Shown here: positions 32,544 to 34,021 of the stretch, in pieces
How the letters are laid out: every line of letters begins with the position of its first letter
How positions within the stretch are numbered: the first letter of the stretch is position 1
Position numbers and translations under genes: made by a program
Notes under the pieces: generated by a model
The model's input: only the letters and a program-made list of their open reading frames with translations
Database searches by the model: none
What the model was told of the DNA's origin: nothing
Virus record (IMG/VR): IMGVR_UViG_3300006620_000109
Location: 1 to 34,021 of that record
DNA length: 34,021 bases
Direction: 5' to 3' (one strand)
Source of the DNA: a virus

Positions 32544-33443
32544 TTACACCGTTATGATAACTTTAATATCTTCTGTCTGAGCTGACGACCGAATAACACG
32601 AGCCCGGTTTTCAATATAGAGTACATCACCTGAGTAAGCATCTACTGAAGAGTATTTATCTCCGCTATCAATAGTGGCTGAGCCTGATCCAGATCCTGTG
32701 ATCGTTTCGCCGTCAGAAAATACACCGGCGATGCTATTACTATTTTGATGGAAGAAAATCTTATTGCCACTTGCACTATCGAGTTCATCAACAAAGGCTG
32801 TAGCTCCAGATGTTCCACCAGTTATAATTTCATCCACTGCGAATCCAGCTGCAGATATTGTAGTTGTAATTGTCATAAACCTTGAAGCTTTAGAGCTATT
32901 GCCAGTAAATCGAGGTCCTGCCACAGCGCTATCAGTCAAGTCTAAGTTCTTTAAAAGCAGGATTTGTCTAAAATCGTTAGTGATATTAAATGTGTCACCT
33001 TCCGCGCCAGAAGGTTTAATGTTGAACATCACCGACGATGATTTCAAATCTTTAATAGATGAAACACCGATTCCTTCTGCCGTAGATAGGATAGGTCTTA
33101 GGCTAGCATTTCCACTTACTGTTGCACTAGCATAATCATATCCAGAACCTAATCCAGCAGATTCATTATCCATTTCAACTTTGACGATTGTTCCGCCAGA
33201 AATAGTTGCAGTCGCTGAGGCTCCAGATCCATTCCCTCTAATTGTAATCGCAGGAGCTGTGGAATAACCACTACCTCCATTTGTAATATCAAATCCTAGG
33301 ATGGCGCCTTTCCTTGCAGTATTTTGAATATTTATCTGTTGCAATTCAAATGCGTTAGCTGAAGAAGAATCAATCGTTATGTTTTGAACTGGTAAAAAAC
33401 TAGATGATAAGAAATGTTCCGGCTCTAGAAGCAGAGATCGCAT
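32544..33443 (-). CDS. gp53-like baseplate wedge protein, C-terminal part (frameshifted)
   Basis: This frame continues the gp53-like protein. EHFLSSSFLPVQNITIDS, in the overlap, matches the FLSANFMPV segment that follows SALRA in marine gp53 proteins. It then has a Gly-rich repeat (TNGGSGYSTAPAITIRGNGS, then GATAFVDELDSASGNKIFF), as in the extended marine forms. The ATG at 33443 is open in this frame but sits inside the upstream frame and encodes nonsense for the family (MRSLLLEP). It is therefore probably not an independent gene, unless a restart has evolved. Confidence 0.75.
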   Translation of the reverse strand: MRSLLLEPEHFLSSSFLPVQNITIDSSSANAFELQQINIQNTARKGAILGFDITNGGSGYSTAPAITIRGNGSGASATATISGGTIVKVEMDNESAGLGSGYDYASATVSGNASLRPILSTAEGIGVSSIKDLKSSSVMFNIKPSGAEGDTFNITNDFRQILLLKNLDLTDSAVAGPRFTGNSSKASRFMTITTTISAAGFAVDEIITGGTSGATAFVDELDSASGNKIFFHQNSNSIAGVFSDGETITGSGSGSATIDSGDKYSSVDAYSGDVLYIENRARVIRSSAQTEDIKVIITV

Positions 33444-33912
33444 ACATTAGTTTCCAAACATAACCGTCTGAAGTTTTAAACGCTTGAACTTGATTTACAC
33501 CAGCATCTGTAAAGCTAGGTTTTACAATAGACGGGTTAGCTGCACCGGTTGCATCTTTACCTTGCTGTAGACAAATGTAAATCTCTTGATCTTCAGTCAT
33601 TACATAGTAAACGTTTGTAGGATAACCAGTTAGATCATCTCTCCAAGATGAATATATTGTACCTGAAGTCCAGTTATTTCTAGGAATAACAAATGAAGTA
33701 CCTGTAATTTTTTTAACCGATTGCAAGTTTGATCGTGCTTCTCTCTCTTCTTCTAAAGATCGAATCGGAGTAATGACGGTGTCGGAGCTATCATAAGCAT
33801 CAGCTTTACCAATACCAATAAAGTATTCATTAGTATCTGTGCCGTCAGTAACTTCCTGAAACAGAAGATCTGCGAATTTTTGTTTTAAAGAGTCTGTTGC
33901 TATCGCTACCAT
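33400..33912 (-). CDS. 53: gp53-like baseplate wedge protein, N-terminal part (frameshifted)
   Basis: This 170-residue frame has the hallmarks of the T4-like gp53 wedge subunit: EYFIGIGKADAYDSSDTVIT, REARSNLQSVKKITGTSFVI, PRNNWTSGTIYSSW, YPTNVYYVMT, ICLQQGKDATGAANPSIVKP and KTSDGYVWKLMYAISASRA. After SRA the frame runs into GTFLII and a stop, while the family sequence continues in the +1 frame. Skipping one G in GCCGGAACATTT restores SRAEHFLSSSFLPV, giving about 455 residues. gp53 joins the wedge to the central hub in the baseplate, so the break is unlikely to be tolerated as a true null. Confidence 0.85.
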   Translation of the reverse strand: MVAIATDSLKQKFADLLFQEVTDGTDTNEYFIGIGKADAYDSSDTVITPIRSLEEEREARSNLQSVKKITGTSFVIPRNNWTSGTIYSSWRDDLTGYPTNVYYVMTEDQEIYICLQQGKDATGAANPSIVKPSFTDAGVNQVQAFKTSDGYVWKLMYAISASRAGTFLII

Positions 33913-33913
33913 A

Positions 33914-34021
33914 TTATGTCACCGTTGTTACTGATTGATTGCCTACTAAGAACCAATTGCTTCCATCCCATATACACATCGCTCCTTCATTTGTAGCGAT
34001 CGCAAAAGCGGTATTGGTACC
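33914..34021 (-). CDS. C-terminal end of a virion protein, cut by window edge
   Basis: The last 35 codons of a minus-strand gene entering from the right edge. The product ends NEGAMCIWDGSNWFLV, then GNQSVTTVT and a TAA, one base before the gp53 ATG. The W-D-G-S-N-W segment is common at the ends of phage fibre-type proteins. Too little is present to name it. Confidence 0.6.
   Translation of the reverse strand, partial: GTNTAFAIATNEGAMCIWDGSNWFLVGNQSVTTVT

Noticed and set aside
33441-33443. ATG at the head of the second gp53 frame as a true gene start
   Set aside because: The residues it adds (MRSLLLEP) do not match the family while the shifted join does; kept only as an alternative explanation.

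Overview
This window looks like part of the late (virion structural) region of a large tailed marine phage of the T4-like myovirus type. The evidence is a recognisable gp53-like baseplate wedge protein, a 1,710-residue DUF4815-type structural protein, marine T4-like tail-fibre N-termini, T4-type late promoter cores (TATAAATA), a low G+C content and almost no non-coding DNA. The host cannot be named from the sequence. No stretch over 300 bases lacks a gene; the largest gaps are 55 bases (5516-5570), 54 bases (3408-3461) and 45 bases (22484-22528). No tRNA, CRISPR array, insertion sequence or integrase was seen.

Layout from right to left, following the dominant minus-strand transcription. 34021-25321: structural block with the end of an unidentified protein, gp53 (split by an apparent +1 frameshift near 33430), the DUF4815 giant, a coiled-coil small protein, two further virion-like proteins and an unknown helical protein. 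A strong minus-strand intrinsic terminator for this block appears to sit inside the opposing glycosyltransferase gene at about 25125-25150. 22529-25400: a plus-strand island of five genes, three DxD glycosyltransferase-like proteins and two Rossmann/methyltransferase-like proteins. 22483-5571: a 17-kb minus-strand operon of 15 tightly overlapping genes starting at a T4-type late promoter. It holds eleven radical SAM proteins plus a QueC-like PP-loop protein, a PLP-dependent fold-I enzyme, an Fe(II)/2-oxoglutarate oxygenase-like protein, a NodU/TobZ-type carbamoyltransferase and an SGNH-like protein. 5515-1: tail-fibre and adhesin genes behind two more late promoter cores, ending in a mosaic of small fibre modules cut by the window edge.

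The radical SAM operon is the standout system. Six members carry an N-terminal SPASM/twitch-like cysteine domain ahead of the radical SAM core (NCBI calls such proteins twitch-domain radical SAM proteins); five have the usual order, with the core first and the auxiliary cluster domain last. Its position between tail genes, its late promoter, and the accompanying glycosyl-, carbamoyl- and amino-transfer chemistry suggest a multi-step pathway that modifies virion proteins or builds an unusual decoration on them. That role is inference; no substrate can be seen directly.
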